Part shown: in pieces, positions 1 through 8,999 of the stretch
Layout of the letters: each line of letters starts with the position of its first letter
Position numbering within the stretch: position 1 is the first letter of the stretch
DNA from: Streptomyces sp. TG1A-60
GTDB taxonomy: Bacteria > Actinomycetota > Actinomycetes > Streptomycetales > Streptomycetaceae
Direction: 5' to 3'
DNA: 64,000 nt
Assembly: GCF_037201975.1 (NCBI RefSeq)
Contig: NZ_CP147520.1
Span: forward strand, 5,084,001-5,148,000
Position numbers and translations under genes: made by a program
The notes under the pieces: generated by a model
Database searches by the model: none
What the model was told of the DNA's origin: nothing
The model's input: the letters and a program-made list of their open reading frames with translations, nothing else

Positions 1-961
1 AGTGGCGCAGGGTCCAGCCCGCCCACGCCGACGAGATCATCTCCTCGACGCCGTACCGCGCCTTCCAGCCCAGCTCGGCCGCGATCCGGTCCGCCGAGGC
101 GACCACGCGCGCGGGGTCGCCCGGCCGCCGGCCGACGTCGACGGGGGGCAGGTCATGGCCGGTGAGCGCGTTGATCCGGTCGATCATCTCGCGCACCGAG
201 ACGCCGTCCCCACGCCCGATGTTGAGGGTGAGGTCCGTGCCCGGCGCCTCGCGCAGCCGCCGCGCGGTCGCCACATGGGCCTCCGCCAGGTCGACGACAT
301 GGATGTAGTCCCGGACGCACGTCCCGTCGGGGGTGGGGTAGTCGGCGCCGAAGACACGCGGCGGGGCGCCCTCGGAGAGCTTCTCGAAGACCATGGGGAC
401 GAGGTTGAAGACGCCCGTGTCCGCGAGTTCGGGGGCCGCAGCGCCGGCCACGTTGAAGTAGCGGAGCGAGGCGGTCGACAGTCCGGTCGCCCGGCCCGTG
501 GCCCGCACCAGCCACTCGCCGGCCAGCTTGGTCTCGCCGTACGGGCTCATCGGCACGCACGGCGTCTCCTCGGTGACGAGGTCCACCTCGGGCATGCCGT
601 ACACGGCGGCCGAGGACGAGAAGACGAAGGACGGGACCCCGGCGTCCGTGACGACCGACAGCAGGGTGCGCAGGCCCTCGACGTTCTCCCGGTAGTAGTG
701 CAGCGGCAGTTCGACCGACTCGCCGACCTGCTTCTTCGCCGCGAGGTGGACGACTCCGGTGACGCCCCGGTCCCGGATCACCCGCTCCAGCCGCGCCCCG
801 TCGAGAGTGGAACCGATCTCCAACGGCACGCCCTCGGGCACCCGTTCGGCGATCCCCGTGGACAGGTCGTCGTAGACGACGGCCTGTTCGCCCGCGTCGA
901 GCATCGCGCGCACCACATGCGCCCCGATGTATCCGGCGCCACCGGTGATCAGCCAGGTCAT
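1..961 (-). CDS. galE: UDP-glucose 4-epimerase (3' end outside the window)
   Basis: This gene encodes a short-chain dehydrogenase-type epimerase that interconverts UDP-glucose and UDP-galactose with bound NAD in the cytoplasm. Read on the minus strand from the ATG at 961, it opens with MTWLITGGAGYIGAHVV, the Rossmann glycine motif, and later carries the catalytic YGETK (Tyr-x3-Lys) preceded by an SSSAAVYG segment. About 320 residues are visible before the window edge, against a usual length near 325-340, so only a few residues are missing. The preceding minus-strand gene is a glycosyltransferase, so the product may feed sugar nucleotides to the surface-polymer genes nearby. The long plus-strand reading frame over the same bases is a GC-driven shadow. 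Confidence 0.93.
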   Translation of the reverse strand, partial: MTWLITGGAGYIGAHVVRAMLDAGEQAVVYDDLSTGIAERVPEGVPLEIGSTLDGARLERVIRDRGVTGVVHLAAKKQVGESVELPLHYYRENVEGLRTLLSVVTDAGVPSFVFSSSAAVYGMPEVDLVTEETPCVPMSPYGETKLAGEWLVRATGRATGLSTASLRYFNVAGAAAPELADTGVFNLVPMVFEKLSEGAPPRVFGADYPTPDGTCVRDYIHVVDLAEAHVATARRLREAPGTDLTLNIGRGDGVSVREMIDRINALTGHDLPPVDVGRRPGDPARVVASADRIAAELGWKARYGVEEMISSAWAGWTLRH

Positions 962-996
962 GGACGACCGTCCTCTCGTGAGTGAGCTTGTAGTGA

Positions 997-1080
997 TCCC
1001 GCGGTGAATCCCGCGGTGAATCCCGCGGTGAATCCCGCGGTGAATCCCGCGGTGAATCCCGCGGTGAATCCCGCGGTGAA
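997..1080. repeat. Seven perfect 12-bp tandem repeats upstream of galE
   Basis: Seven identical copies of TCCCGCGGTGAA lie end to end, followed by a degraded copy at 1081-1092. The array occupies the gap between galE and the upstream glycosyltransferase gene, about 36 bases before the galE start. The unit contains the palindrome CCGCGG. Perfect identity suggests recent slippage. Whether it affects galE expression cannot be told from sequence. Confidence 0.95.
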
Positions 1081-1173
1081 TCCCGTAGCGATGAGGCATC
1101 GAGGTGAGGCATCGAGAAGATGCGTCGAGATGATGTGGGTGCCATCAGGTCGGTCAGGCCGTCAGGCCCGTCC

Positions 1174-2766
1174 TCAGTGAAGCAGGCGTTTGAGGCGACG
1201 GCGTGCTACGTCGGTCAGTCCTCGCCAACCGGGCGCGAGCCGCACCGCGAGCGCCCCCGCGTGGGTCGCGTACGGCTGCACGAGCAGCACTCCGTGGCGG
1301 GTGCTCGGCAGCGCGCTCCGCCGCAGCAGTCCGGCGCCCGCGACGGCGTGCGCGGTGGTCTCCCGGGAGGTGCCGTCCGTGAACCGCAGCCGCAGCCGGA
1401 GGTCCCAGGTGCCGCTGCCCAACCCTCCCAGGTCCAGGGGGACCTCGGCCGTCCAGCTGTCGAACTCGGGCTCGGCCACGAGGGCCGCCGCGCGGGTGAA
1501 CCCCACCCGCCCGCAGTCCCGTTCGGTGAAGTCCACCTGCACGGCCTCGGGCCCCGCCTCCGCCATCCGCCCGTACAGCTCGTGCAGCCGCAGCCGGAGG
1601 ACCGTCCCGCGCGCGCGTGGCCGCAGTTCGGCGTCGACGGCGGCGGGCAGGAGGTGGACGGGCCGGACGAGGAGGTGTTCCAGTTCCACCTGGGGCAGGT
1701 CGGCGGACCAGACGGGGGTGCCGTCGCCCCCGCGCGCGTAGGGCGGGTTCAGCCGGGCCGGGCGGGCCGCGATCTCCTTGAGGCGGGCCAGGTCGCGCGG
1801 CTCCTCGGCGGCGAGGATCACCCGGGCGACGACCCGGCCGGGGGCGGGCGCCGGCGTGAAGTCGCCCTCGTCGAAGGTGGCCAGGTACGCGCGCGTGACG
1901 GCCCACCACTCGTGCCGGTACTCCGCGCCGCGCAGGTCCAGCTCGCGCGCGTACATCCGCAGCGAGTGGTCGAGGAAGCGGGTCCGCGTGGCCCGCGCCA
2001 GCAGCTTCTCGCCGGCGCCCAGCAGGATGTCGTACGACAGCCGGTCGGCCTCGATCCGGGCCCGCCAGTTGGTGATGCCGGAGCGGTCGAGGGAGATGGA
2101 CAGCCGGGCCGCCGACCGGCGGACGTGCCAGACGTACACCGGGGCCGGGACGAGTGCGACGCGCGGCCCGGCGGCCAGCACGCGCGCGACGAACACGAAG
2201 TCCTCGTACGGGAAGCGGCCCTCGGGGAAGCGGATGGAGCGTTCGCGCAGGAAGGCGGTGCGGTAGAGCTTGTTGACGCAGAGGGTGTCGTGCACCAGGC
2301 GCACATGCCGGGACGGATGCGCCACCAGGGTGCGCCGGGCGTACAGCTCGGGCTGCCAGGGGGTCTCGCGGTCGGACGGCAGTTCCCTGCGCACGCACAG
2401 CCCCGACGCGACCGGCGCGTCGTGCTCCAGGGCCGCGCCCAGCAGGGCGTCCACGGCGCCCGGCGGCAGTGCGTCGTCGCTGTCCAGGAACATCACGTAC
2501 GGCGAGGTCGCGGCGTCGAGGCCGGCGTTGCGTGGGGTGCCGCAGCCGCCGCTGTTGGTGTGGCGCCGGATGACCTTGAGCCGTGGTTCTTCCTCGGCCA
2601 GCCGCTCCAGCAGGTCCCCGCTGCCGTCCGCCGAACCGTCGTCGACCGCGATCACCTCACGGACGGCCGGCCCCTGGGCGAGCGCCGAGCGCACGGCGTC
2701 CGCCACGTGGGCGGCGTCGTCGTACCCGATGACGACGACGGAGACCTGCGCCTGCTGAAGAGCCAT
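1174..2766 (-). CDS. Family 2 glycosyltransferase
   Basis: The protein of about 530 residues starts with a GT-A fold of glycosyltransferase family 2: VSVVVIGYDD at the N terminus, the nucleotide-binding DDGSADGS, an acceptor-loop segment NSGGCGTPRNAG, and the metal-binding FLDSDD near residue 90. A C-terminal half of roughly 250 residues is less conserved and could recognise the acceptor. I chose the ATG at 2766 because the GT2 fold begins right after it; an open frame extends upstream but is compositionally unlike protein. No strong ribosome binding site is visible. Together with the bifunctional transferase at 6466-8745 it suggests synthesis of a wall polymer such as teichoic or teichulosonic acid, but the donor and acceptor sugars are unknown. 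Confidence 0.85.
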   Translation of the reverse strand: MALQQAQVSVVVIGYDDAAHVADAVRSALAQGPAVREVIAVDDGSADGSGDLLERLAEEEPRLKVIRRHTNSGGCGTPRNAGLDAATSPYVMFLDSDDALPPGAVDALLGAALEHDAPVASGLCVRRELPSDRETPWQPELYARRTLVAHPSRHVRLVHDTLCVNKLYRTAFLRERSIRFPEGRFPYEDFVFVARVLAAGPRVALVPAPVYVWHVRRSAARLSISLDRSGITNWRARIEADRLSYDILLGAGEKLLARATRTRFLDHSLRMYARELDLRGAEYRHEWWAVTRAYLATFDEGDFTPAPAPGRVVARVILAAEEPRDLARLKEIAARPARLNPPYARGGDGTPVWSADLPQVELEHLLVRPVHLLPAAVDAELRPRARGTVLRLRLHELYGRMAEAGPEAVQVDFTERDCGRVGFTRAAALVAEPEFDSWTAEVPLDLGGLGSGTWDLRLRLRFTDGTSRETTAHAVAGAGLLRRSALPSTRHGVLLVQPYATHAGALAVRLAPGWRGLTDVARRRLKRLLH

Positions 2767-3229
2767 GGTTGCCCCGGACCTGTGGGAGGTATGTGTGCAT
2801 CTTCCCTTAAGAGGGGCTTCGCGGCCCCGTGGGGAGGATGTCACGCGGGAGGTCGGGGTTCCGTTTGGCGTCGGAGAGTCGGAGAGTCGGGGCGGTGGGC
2901 TTCGGGACGGGGGTGGCGGGCCGGCCGGTGGGGGGCAGGTGTCATCAGAAGAGTGGATCGTCAGCACGTGAAAGTCGCACAGGGGCCAATGCGCCGGAAG
3001 GGTGCACCGCTGCCGGCGCGGCAACCGACCGACGCCGATCCCAGGCGCGCACCACCGGCCGCACACCGCCGATGCGGCTCTCACTGCGTGGGGCCTTCGT
3101 CCGGGCGTCGGGCCCCTGCCGATCTGGCTAGGGCGTGGGGCTGTCGGCCGGGCGTCGTCCCGGCGTCGAGCCCGTACCGGCCGGAGACGCCCGACACCGA
3201 GCCCCGGCCGGCCTGCGGTTGCCCCGCCC
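2767..3229. other. Intergenic stretch with no convincing gene
   Basis: This 463-base gap separates the glycosyltransferase start from the end of ohrR. It holds a short hairpin (GGGGC at 2813, GCCCC at 2824) and a small direct repeat of GAGAGTCG near 2875, but no open frame with credible protein composition and no clear promoter hexamers. Confidence 0.5.
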
Positions 3230-3751
3230 CTACGGCCGGTCCGTCGGTTTCTCCAGCGCCGCCTCGTCGAGTGCGGACGTCAGGTGGTCCAGGCGGTCGC
3301 GCAGGTCGCGGATCTCGTCGATGTCGAAGGTGGTCGCGGAGACGATCCGGCGGGGCACGGCCAGTGCGCGCTCCCGCAGGGCTGTGCCCTCCTCCGTCGG
3401 CCGTACGACCACCGACCGCTCGTCGCGGGCGCTGCGCTCGCGACGAACGAGACCGGCCGCCTCCAGGCGCTTCAGCAGTGGTGAGAGCGTCCCGGAGTCG
3501 AGTCGCAGACGCTCACCCAGCTTCTTCACGGGCAGCTCGCCCTGCTCCCACAGCACCAGCATCACCAGGTACTGGGGGTAGGTGATCCCCAGCTCTTTCA
3601 GGACCACGCGGTAGACGCTGTTGAAGGCGCGCGAGGCGGCATGCAGGGAGAAGCAGATCTGCCGGTCGAGACGGAGGAACTCCTCCTCGGGGACCTGCCC
3701 GGCGACCTCCTTCGAGATCCCCTCGGGCGAGTGGGCGGCGCTCGTGGTCAT
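3230..3751 (-). CDS. ohrR: Organic hydroperoxide-sensing MarR repressor OhrR
   Basis: This 173-residue MarR-family regulator represses ohr until an organic hydroperoxide oxidises its sensor cysteine. The signature [18 protein letters not shown] places the reactive Cys at residue 33, and [12 protein letters not shown], the winged-helix segment [14 protein letters not shown] and the wing RDERSVVV follow. The ATG at 3751 is preferred because GGAG sits just before it; an in-frame ATG at 3778 would add nine residues but lies nearly at the operator. The gene is divergent from ohr and the shared gap contains a textbook inverted repeat, so autoregulation is likely. A second cysteine is not evident, which would fit the one-Cys type of OhrR. 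Confidence 0.93.
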   Translation of the reverse strand: MTTSAAHSPEGISKEVAGQVPEEEFLRLDRQICFSLHAASRAFNSVYRVVLKELGITYPQYLVMLVLWEQGELPVKKLGERLRLDSGTLSPLLKRLEAAGLVRRERSARDERSVVVRPTEEGTALRERALAVPRRIVSATTFDIDEIRDLRDRLDHLTSALDEAALEKPTDRP

Positions 3752-3782
3752 GGCTCCAGGGTACCTCGGGCCCACCATTTAG

Positions 3783-3802
3783 TTGTGGACAATTGAATTG
3801 TG
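3783..3802. promoter_or_regulatory. OhrR operator between ohrR and ohr
   Basis: The palindrome ACAATTGAATTGT lies at 3789-3801. It matches the AT-rich OhrR box known from Bacillus and Streptomyces (TACAATT-AATTGTA type). An overlapping inverted repeat TTGTGGACAA sits at 3783-3792. Its AT-richness stands out from the surrounding DNA, and its position between divergent ohrR and ohr fits control of both. Confidence 0.85.
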
Positions 3803-3879
3803 TGCTCTACTTGCTGCGTGAGCGGCGGTCGGACCCCACCGCCGGACGTGACATGACCTGTGAAAGGGATGGTTCTCCC

Positions 3880-4293
3880 ATGGACGCGCTCTACACCGCT
3901 GTCGCCACCGCCACCCACGGCCGCGAAGGTCGCGCCGTCACCAACGACGGCAAGCTCGACCTCGACCTGGCCCTTCCGGCGGAGCTGGGCGGCAACGGCC
4001 AGGGCACGAACCCGGAGCAGTTGTTCGCCGCCGGTTACGCCGCCTGCTTCGCCAGTGCCCTCGGCCTCGTCGGCCGGGCCGCCAAGGTGGACGTCGGCGA
4101 CGCCGCGGTGACCGCCGAGGTCGGCATCGGCAAGCAGGGCGAGGGCTTCGGCCTCAAGGCCACCCTCCGAGTCGAACTCCCCGACACCGTCGACGAGGCC
4201 ACCGGCCGCAAGCTCGTCGACCAGGCCCACCAGGTCTGCCCCTACTCCAACGCCACCCGCAACAACATCCCGGTCGAGCTGGTCATCGAGTAG
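3880..4293 (+). CDS. ohr: Organic hydroperoxide reductase Ohr
   Basis: This is a 137-residue thiol peroxidase of the OsmC/Ohr family that reduces fatty-acid and other organic hydroperoxides with the help of lipoylated proteins. The two catalytic cysteines are visible: Cys56 in AAGYAACFAS and Cys120 in VCPYSNATR. The conserved Arg18 and Glu46 that shape the active site are present. Length is normal for the family. The ATG at 3880 is preceded by GAAAGGGA; the open frame extends upstream into the operator, which cannot be coding. Expression should be released from OhrR by peroxide. Confidence 0.95.
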   Translation: MDALYTAVATATHGREGRAVTNDGKLDLDLALPAELGGNGQGTNPEQLFAAGYAACFASALGLVGRAAKVDVGDAAVTAEVGIGKQGEGFGLKATLRVELPDTVDEATGRKLVDQAHQVCPYSNATRNNIPVELVIE

Positions 4294-4389
4294 TCGAGCG
4301 GTCCGGGAGGGCTTGGTCCTCAGGGGCGCGGGCAACCGCGCGACAGGCCCCCGCCGACCGCAGGCTCGCGGATCGCTCCGCACCTCCCC

Positions 4390-6030
4390 CTACGGAGCGA
4401 TCCGCGCCAGGACCTCCCCGGTCGCGGGACTCCAGTCCACGACCACCGCCTCCTGCGGCACCTTCCGCCACCGAGTGAGCAACAGCCACTCCACCCCGTA
4501 CCGCCGCGCGACCACCGCACGCTCCGCACGCGTCGACGCCGGATCCAGATACGCCCGCACATCCTCGTACCGCCGTACCCGCTCCCTTTCGTCCAGCGCC
4601 GGATCGGGCCAGGTGGGCGCCGCCATGTTCACCCCGTACCCGGGGATGGCGCGGCCCGCGTGGTACCCGTCGGTGATCAGTACCTCCCCCGCCCGCACAT
4701 GTCGCGCGGCCCACTCGTACGAAGGCCACCGCGGCGGCTGGTCGAAGCCGACGGGGTCGAGCGCGGACGGCACGACCGCCCCCGCCTGCACCGTGAGGAA
4801 CCCGGCGCACGCCCCCGCGACCGCCGCCCCGCCCAGCACCCGCCGGGCCCACCCCCACGGCCGGGGCGCCGCCAGCTCCACCGCCAGGGCGAACTGCGCG
4901 GGCACGGCCGCGAGCCCCAGGACCCGGCCGTACGTGTAGTGCCCGCTGACCCAGCCGTACGCCACCACCAGGCATCCCGCCGCGAACATCAGCACCAGCG
5001 GGTCTCTCGGGCACCTGTGCCCCCGCACCCACAGCGCCGGCAGCCCGAGCGACGCCAGCCAGAGGTGGCCGGCCGCGTTCTCGTACAGGCCCCGGTGGAT
5101 GGCGTCCACGCCCGTGTTCCCGGCCAGGGACAGGATGTCGTAGTACGGCCACGACACCGCGACCGCCAGTGCGACCGCTCCCGTCCACGCCCACCGGCCC
5201 AGCACCGGGCGCCGCCATCCGCGCTGGCAGGCCGCCACGATCGCCAGGGCCCCGGCCGCCGAGGCCACGGCGGTGATCGGATGCACCACCAGGATCAGCC
5301 CGTACAGCGCGCCGATCCCGGCGTACGCCCAGACGCTGCCGAGGCCGCTCGGCCCGACGTAGCGCACGCCCCGCGACCACCCGCCGCCACGCGCGCGTGC
5401 CGCCGTCCACGCCCACGCCCAGAACGTCAGTCCGGTGGCGAACGCCGACGGATAGCCGAGGTTCGTCGTCATCGACATCAGCCCGAGATAGCCGCTCCAC
5501 AGGACCCGCTCGGTGCCCCACAGCAACGTCATGAACAGCAGCGCGAGGACCGGCGCCCACGGCCGGGGCGTCAACGCGCGCACGAACCGGCCGATCCCGG
5601 TGAGCAGCACCAGAAGGTTCACCGGCCCGGCGAGCTTCACCAGCGACCAGCCGCTCAGTCCGGTCAGCTGTGCGAGGACGCCCTGGGCGACGGCGTACGG
5701 GGAGTAGTACGGGCTGCCGGCGCCCGGCAGGTCGGCGGTCGGGTGGGCCGGGTTCAGCAGGTCCCAGCGGAGGCGTTCGACGACCGCCGCGTGCTGACCG
5801 GCGTCGCAGCACAGCGGCACCCGCCAGTACGCCAGCGTCATCACCAGCCAGAACAGCCCGCCCACGACGGCGTACGGAGACGGCCGCCGGGTCAGCCAGG
5901 TACGGCCGCCGCGCAGGGCGGTGGCGCCGAGGGCGCTGCGCCGGCGGCCCCGGGCGCGCGCGCCGGCACCCCGGGGGCCGGGACCGCGACCGGGATCGGA
6001 ATCGTGATCGGTCTTGGCTGTCTGAGGCAT
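4390..6030 (-). CDS. Polytopic membrane protein, possible GT-C glycosyltransferase
   Basis: This 546-residue protein has an Arg/Gly-rich cytoplasmic N terminus of about 45 residues, then roughly ten hydrophobic segments beginning with PYAVVGGLFWLVMTLAYW, and a soluble C-terminal domain of about 120 residues. The layout, with acidic and aromatic residues in the first extracytoplasmic loop and a soluble tail, resembles GT-C transferases that use lipid-linked sugars, but I see no decisive catalytic motif, so the function stays open. It lies downstream of the GT/CDP-glycerol transferase and a broken gene on the same strand, which points to a role in cell-surface glycan assembly. The ATG at 6030 lacks a strong ribosome binding site. 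Confidence 0.7.
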   Translation of the reverse strand: MPQTAKTDHDSDPGRGPGPRGAGARARGRRRSALGATALRGGRTWLTRRPSPYAVVGGLFWLVMTLAYWRVPLCCDAGQHAAVVERLRWDLLNPAHPTADLPGAGSPYYSPYAVAQGVLAQLTGLSGWSLVKLAGPVNLLVLLTGIGRFVRALTPRPWAPVLALLFMTLLWGTERVLWSGYLGLMSMTTNLGYPSAFATGLTFWAWAWTAARARGGGWSRGVRYVGPSGLGSVWAYAGIGALYGLILVVHPITAVASAAGALAIVAACQRGWRRPVLGRWAWTGAVALAVAVSWPYYDILSLAGNTGVDAIHRGLYENAAGHLWLASLGLPALWVRGHRCPRDPLVLMFAAGCLVVAYGWVSGHYTYGRVLGLAAVPAQFALAVELAAPRPWGWARRVLGGAAVAGACAGFLTVQAGAVVPSALDPVGFDQPPRWPSYEWAARHVRAGEVLITDGYHAGRAIPGYGVNMAAPTWPDPALDERERVRRYEDVRAYLDPASTRAERAVVARRYGVEWLLLTRWRKVPQEAVVVDWSPATGEVLARIAP

Positions 6031-6069
6031 TTGCCGTGTATTCCCTGTATCGACATGCAGGTCAACGGC

Positions 6070-6465
6070 TCAGCGCGCGGTCACCACATCGAGTGAGGTG
6101 CGGGCGGCGGTGACGCGCTCCAGCAGCAGCGGCGGCCCCGCACCGGCAGCAGCCACGCCACCACGGTCAACCGGTCGCCCCTGAGGATGATGTCAGGGTG
6201 CCCGGCCTGGTTGGGGATCCCCGTGCACGCGCCCGCGAGCACGAACCCCCGAAGACCGGCCGCAGCGCGCCCCACGCCCCCGCCGCCGGCGCGGCCGGGA
6301 ACAGCGGCTGCGTCAGCTGCCGACGCCCCCACTTCGGCCAGAAGTCGGCCTCCAGACGCAGGAACTCCGGCCACGGCCGGGCCCGGTCGGGCAGCGTGAA
6401 ATGCAGGGGCTGCGCCCCGCTATTCGCGACCCACGCCCACTCGCGGACGAGGAGGCGTGCGGCGG
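6070..6465 (-). pseudogene. Frame-broken remnant of an unidentified gene
   Basis: Just downstream of the bifunctional transferase stop, protein-like sequence continues in three different minus-strand frames. One frame gives ARLLVREWAWVANSG, then WPEFLRLEADFWPKWGRR and QLTQPLFP (about 6450-6270). A second gives GACTGIPNQAGHPDIILRG and LTVVAWLLPV (about 6240-6150). A third gives PLLLERVTAARTSLDVVTAR followed by a stop at 6070 (about 6130-6070). The segments join at the right spacing to be the C-terminal part of one protein disrupted by two frameshifts. There is no start codon or N-terminal half, so the gene was probably also truncated. I do not recognise the family. Confidence 0.6.
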
Positions 6466-8745
6466 CTACGTGCGCAGGGGATCGTCCACGACCGTCCGGG
6501 CCTGGGCCGGGACGGTCGCCGGCGGTGACGACGGGCGGCCCGTGGCGGCCGAGGGAACGGGGCGCCGGTCGGCCGGCGGCACGATCCCGGGCGCGGAGGT
6601 GTCCCCCAGGACGACCCGCCGCACCACCCGCTCCGCCGCCCGCCCGTCGTCGTACGGACAGAACCGGTCGCGGAAGGCGGCCCTCAGTTGCGCGGAGCGC
6701 GACCCCCGCCAGTGCCCGGTGGCGAAGATGTCGATCAGCTCGTCCTCGCTCCGCGCAACCGCCCCCGGCGGGAAGGAGCGCAGGTCGAAGTAGGTGCCAC
6801 GGGCCGCCTCGTACGCCTCCCGGTCCTCGGAGTGGATCACGATGGGCCGGTCGAGGTTGGCGTAGTCGAACATGAGGGAGGAGTAGTCGGTGACGAGCGC
6901 GTCGGAGGCGAGGCACAGGTTCTCGACGCTCGGGTGGCCCGTGACGTCCAGGAGGCGGCCGTGGGCCAGGTCCGTCAGCGGCGCGTCGTACGCGTGGTGG
7001 GCGCGGGCGAGGATCACGAAACGCGGGCCGAGCTTGCGCAGCACCCGCTCCAGGTCCAGGTGGGCGCGCTGCGAGTGGCGGTAGTCGCGGTGCGTGGGGG
7101 CGTACAGGACCGCGACCGCGCCCTCGGGGATGCCGAGGTGTTCGCGCACCCGCGCCACGTCCGTCGAATCGGCCTGCAGGAACACGTCGTTGCGCGGGGA
7201 TCCGTATGCGAGGGTCGTGTACGGGGACGGGTAGACCCGCTCCCAGACGAGGGTGGAGTGCCGGTTGCCGGACAGGACGTAGTCCCACTGGTCGCTGCCG
7301 CGCAGCACGGCGGCGAAGTCCGTGCCGCGCGCGGCTGCCGGCCGGTCCTGGAGGTCGAGGCCCATGTGCTTGAGCGGGGTGCCGTGCTGGGTCTGGAGGA
7401 GGACCTGACCGGGGCGCTTGACCAGGCGGCGGTCGAAGTCCACGTTGTTCACGAGGTACTTGGAGCGGGCGAGCGCCGTCCAGTACGCCATCGAGCCGGG
7501 GAGCACGCGCCGGGTCGCCACCGGGAGGGTGTGGTGATGCTCCGGGCGCGCGATCCACGAGGTGCGCATACCGGGGACGTACGTACGGAACGCGTTCTCC
7601 AGCGCGGCCGGGCTGCACACATAGCCCCGGCCCCCGTACGCGGCGAACACCGCGCGGTCGGCGCGCAGCGGGAGGAGCCGCTGGACGCGGTAGTGGACGC
7701 GCAGCCCGGCCGTGCGCGGCAGCCGGGACAGGCCCGCCACGCGGCGTCCGGTGCCCCGGCCCAGCCGCGCCACGGCCCGCAGCGCCCGGTGGACGCGCCG
7801 GCCGCCCAGCCGCAGCAGGGCGTGCCGCAGTCGGGCACGGGCGCGGGTGGGGGCGCCGGGGGTGCGATAGCGGGCGCAGTACGTGCGGACCGTACGCAGG
7901 AACTCGGCGCGCGCCTCGCGCGGCAGCCGGTGACGCCGGGTGAACACGGACGTGAGGTGGTCGACCATGCGCCGGAACAGCACCGGACGCCACTGGGCCA
8001 GCTCCGGCCGCTCGTCGACGTACGCGAACACCCGGTCGTACTGCTCGAACACGTCGAAGTGCCCCCGTGTGGTCGCCCCGAGCAGGCTGCCGTGGCGGCG
8101 CCGGCGGTGGTGGACGCAGACCCGGTCGAGGGTGGCGACGGACTCGGCGGTCGTCAGGACCGGGTACGTCCAGGCCGTGTCCTCGTAGATGCCGGGCGGG
8201 AAGCGGAAGCCGTGGTCCTCGACGAACTCCCGCTTGTACGCCTTGTTCCACACCACCGGGCGGACGTGCAGCAGGCCCGGCCGGTCGTCGAGGCGGAACG
8301 GGGCCGGGCCCTGCTCGGTCAGCCGGAGGGCGAGCCCGTCGCGGACGGGCCCGCCCGACCAGGAGGTGCGGGCGAAGTCGTGGACGAGTACGTCCGGTTC
8401 GCCGGTCTCCTTGACGCGGTCGGCGATCGCCTGGAGCGCGCCGGGCGTGAAGGTGTCGTCGCCGTCGAGGAAGAGGAGGTAGTCGCCCCTCGCGTACTCC
8501 ATCCCCTTGTTGCGGGCGGCACCCGGCCCCGCGTTCTCCCGCAGGCGCACCGGGCGCCGTACGCGCGGATCGCGGGCCGCGATCTCGTCGGCGATCGCCT
8601 CGCAGTCGTCGGGGGAGGCGTCGTCGACGACGATCAGTTCGAGGTCGGTGAAGGACTGGGACAGCACGGAATCCAGGCATTCGTGCAGGTACGCCTGAAC
8701 CTTGTACGCGGGAACGATGACGCTGAACCTGGGCAAGGAGGACAT
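6466..8745 (-). CDS. Bifunctional family 2 glycosyltransferase / CDP-glycerol glycerophosphotransferase
   Basis: This 759-residue protein joins two transferase domains of wall teichoic acid type. Residues 1-250 form a GT2 domain (FSVIVPAYKVQAYL, VVDDASPDDC, NAGPGAARNKGM, FLDGDD). Residues from about 370 to 710 match the CDP-glycerol:polyglycerophosphate transferase family: QTQHGTPLKHMG, YAPTHRDYRHS and VTDYSSLMFDYANLDRP, the last containing the conserved Asp-Tyr-Ser-Ser. A basic linker of about 100 residues separates them. The protein probably transfers a sugar and a glycerol phosphate on a lipid-linked carrier at the inner face of the membrane. Two ATGs occur at 8749 and 8745; only the latter is in frame. 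The extreme C terminus is low-complexity. Confidence 0.88.
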   Translation of the reverse strand: MSSLPRFSVIVPAYKVQAYLHECLDSVLSQSFTDLELIVVDDASPDDCEAIADEIAARDPRVRRPVRLRENAGPGAARNKGMEYARGDYLLFLDGDDTFTPGALQAIADRVKETGEPDVLVHDFARTSWSGGPVRDGLALRLTEQGPAPFRLDDRPGLLHVRPVVWNKAYKREFVEDHGFRFPPGIYEDTAWTYPVLTTAESVATLDRVCVHHRRRRHGSLLGATTRGHFDVFEQYDRVFAYVDERPELAQWRPVLFRRMVDHLTSVFTRRHRLPREARAEFLRTVRTYCARYRTPGAPTRARARLRHALLRLGGRRVHRALRAVARLGRGTGRRVAGLSRLPRTAGLRVHYRVQRLLPLRADRAVFAAYGGRGYVCSPAALENAFRTYVPGMRTSWIARPEHHHTLPVATRRVLPGSMAYWTALARSKYLVNNVDFDRRLVKRPGQVLLQTQHGTPLKHMGLDLQDRPAAARGTDFAAVLRGSDQWDYVLSGNRHSTLVWERVYPSPYTTLAYGSPRNDVFLQADSTDVARVREHLGIPEGAVAVLYAPTHRDYRHSQRAHLDLERVLRKLGPRFVILARAHHAYDAPLTDLAHGRLLDVTGHPSVENLCLASDALVTDYSSLMFDYANLDRPIVIHSEDREAYEAARGTYFDLRSFPPGAVARSEDELIDIFATGHWRGSRSAQLRAAFRDRFCPYDDGRAAERVVRRVVLGDTSAPGIVPPADRRPVPSAATGRPSSPPATVPAQARTVVDDPLRT

Positions 8746-8917
8746 CCATGGATCGGAACGGGCATACTGCCCGGAAACGGCCGATCCGGTGATGTGGTTA
8801 CGCGATGCGTTCCATACGGGGGATTATCCGGGGGCTGGGGGCGCGTGGGTGCGTTTTCCGCCGCGGGTTTGCGTGTGGCGGCTCGCGCCCACGCGGCGGA
8901 GCCGCATAGTGACACTG

Positions 8918-8968
8918 CCCCGCGCCCCTTGAGAACCGGGGACCCCCCTGCTTTCAAGGGGCGTGGGG
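8918..8968. repeat. Dispersed GC-rich inverted repeat
   Basis: CCCCGCGCCCCTTGA at 8918-8932 pairs with TCAAGGGGCGTGGGG at 8954-8968, with one G-T wobble. It is one of several related intergenic elements in this window (see 20972, 24030, 40827). It lies just past the stop of the sugar permease gene and could act as a terminator. Confidence 0.8.
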
Positions 8969-8999
8969 AACTGCGTGACCAACCGCCGCTCACCGGCGG

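Noticed and set aside
2..985. Long plus-strand open frame opposite galE, and many similar long frames opposite real genes
   Set aside because: At this GC content stops are rare in shadow frames; their composition (Arg, Gly, His, Ala runs) and lack of domains mark them as non-coding.
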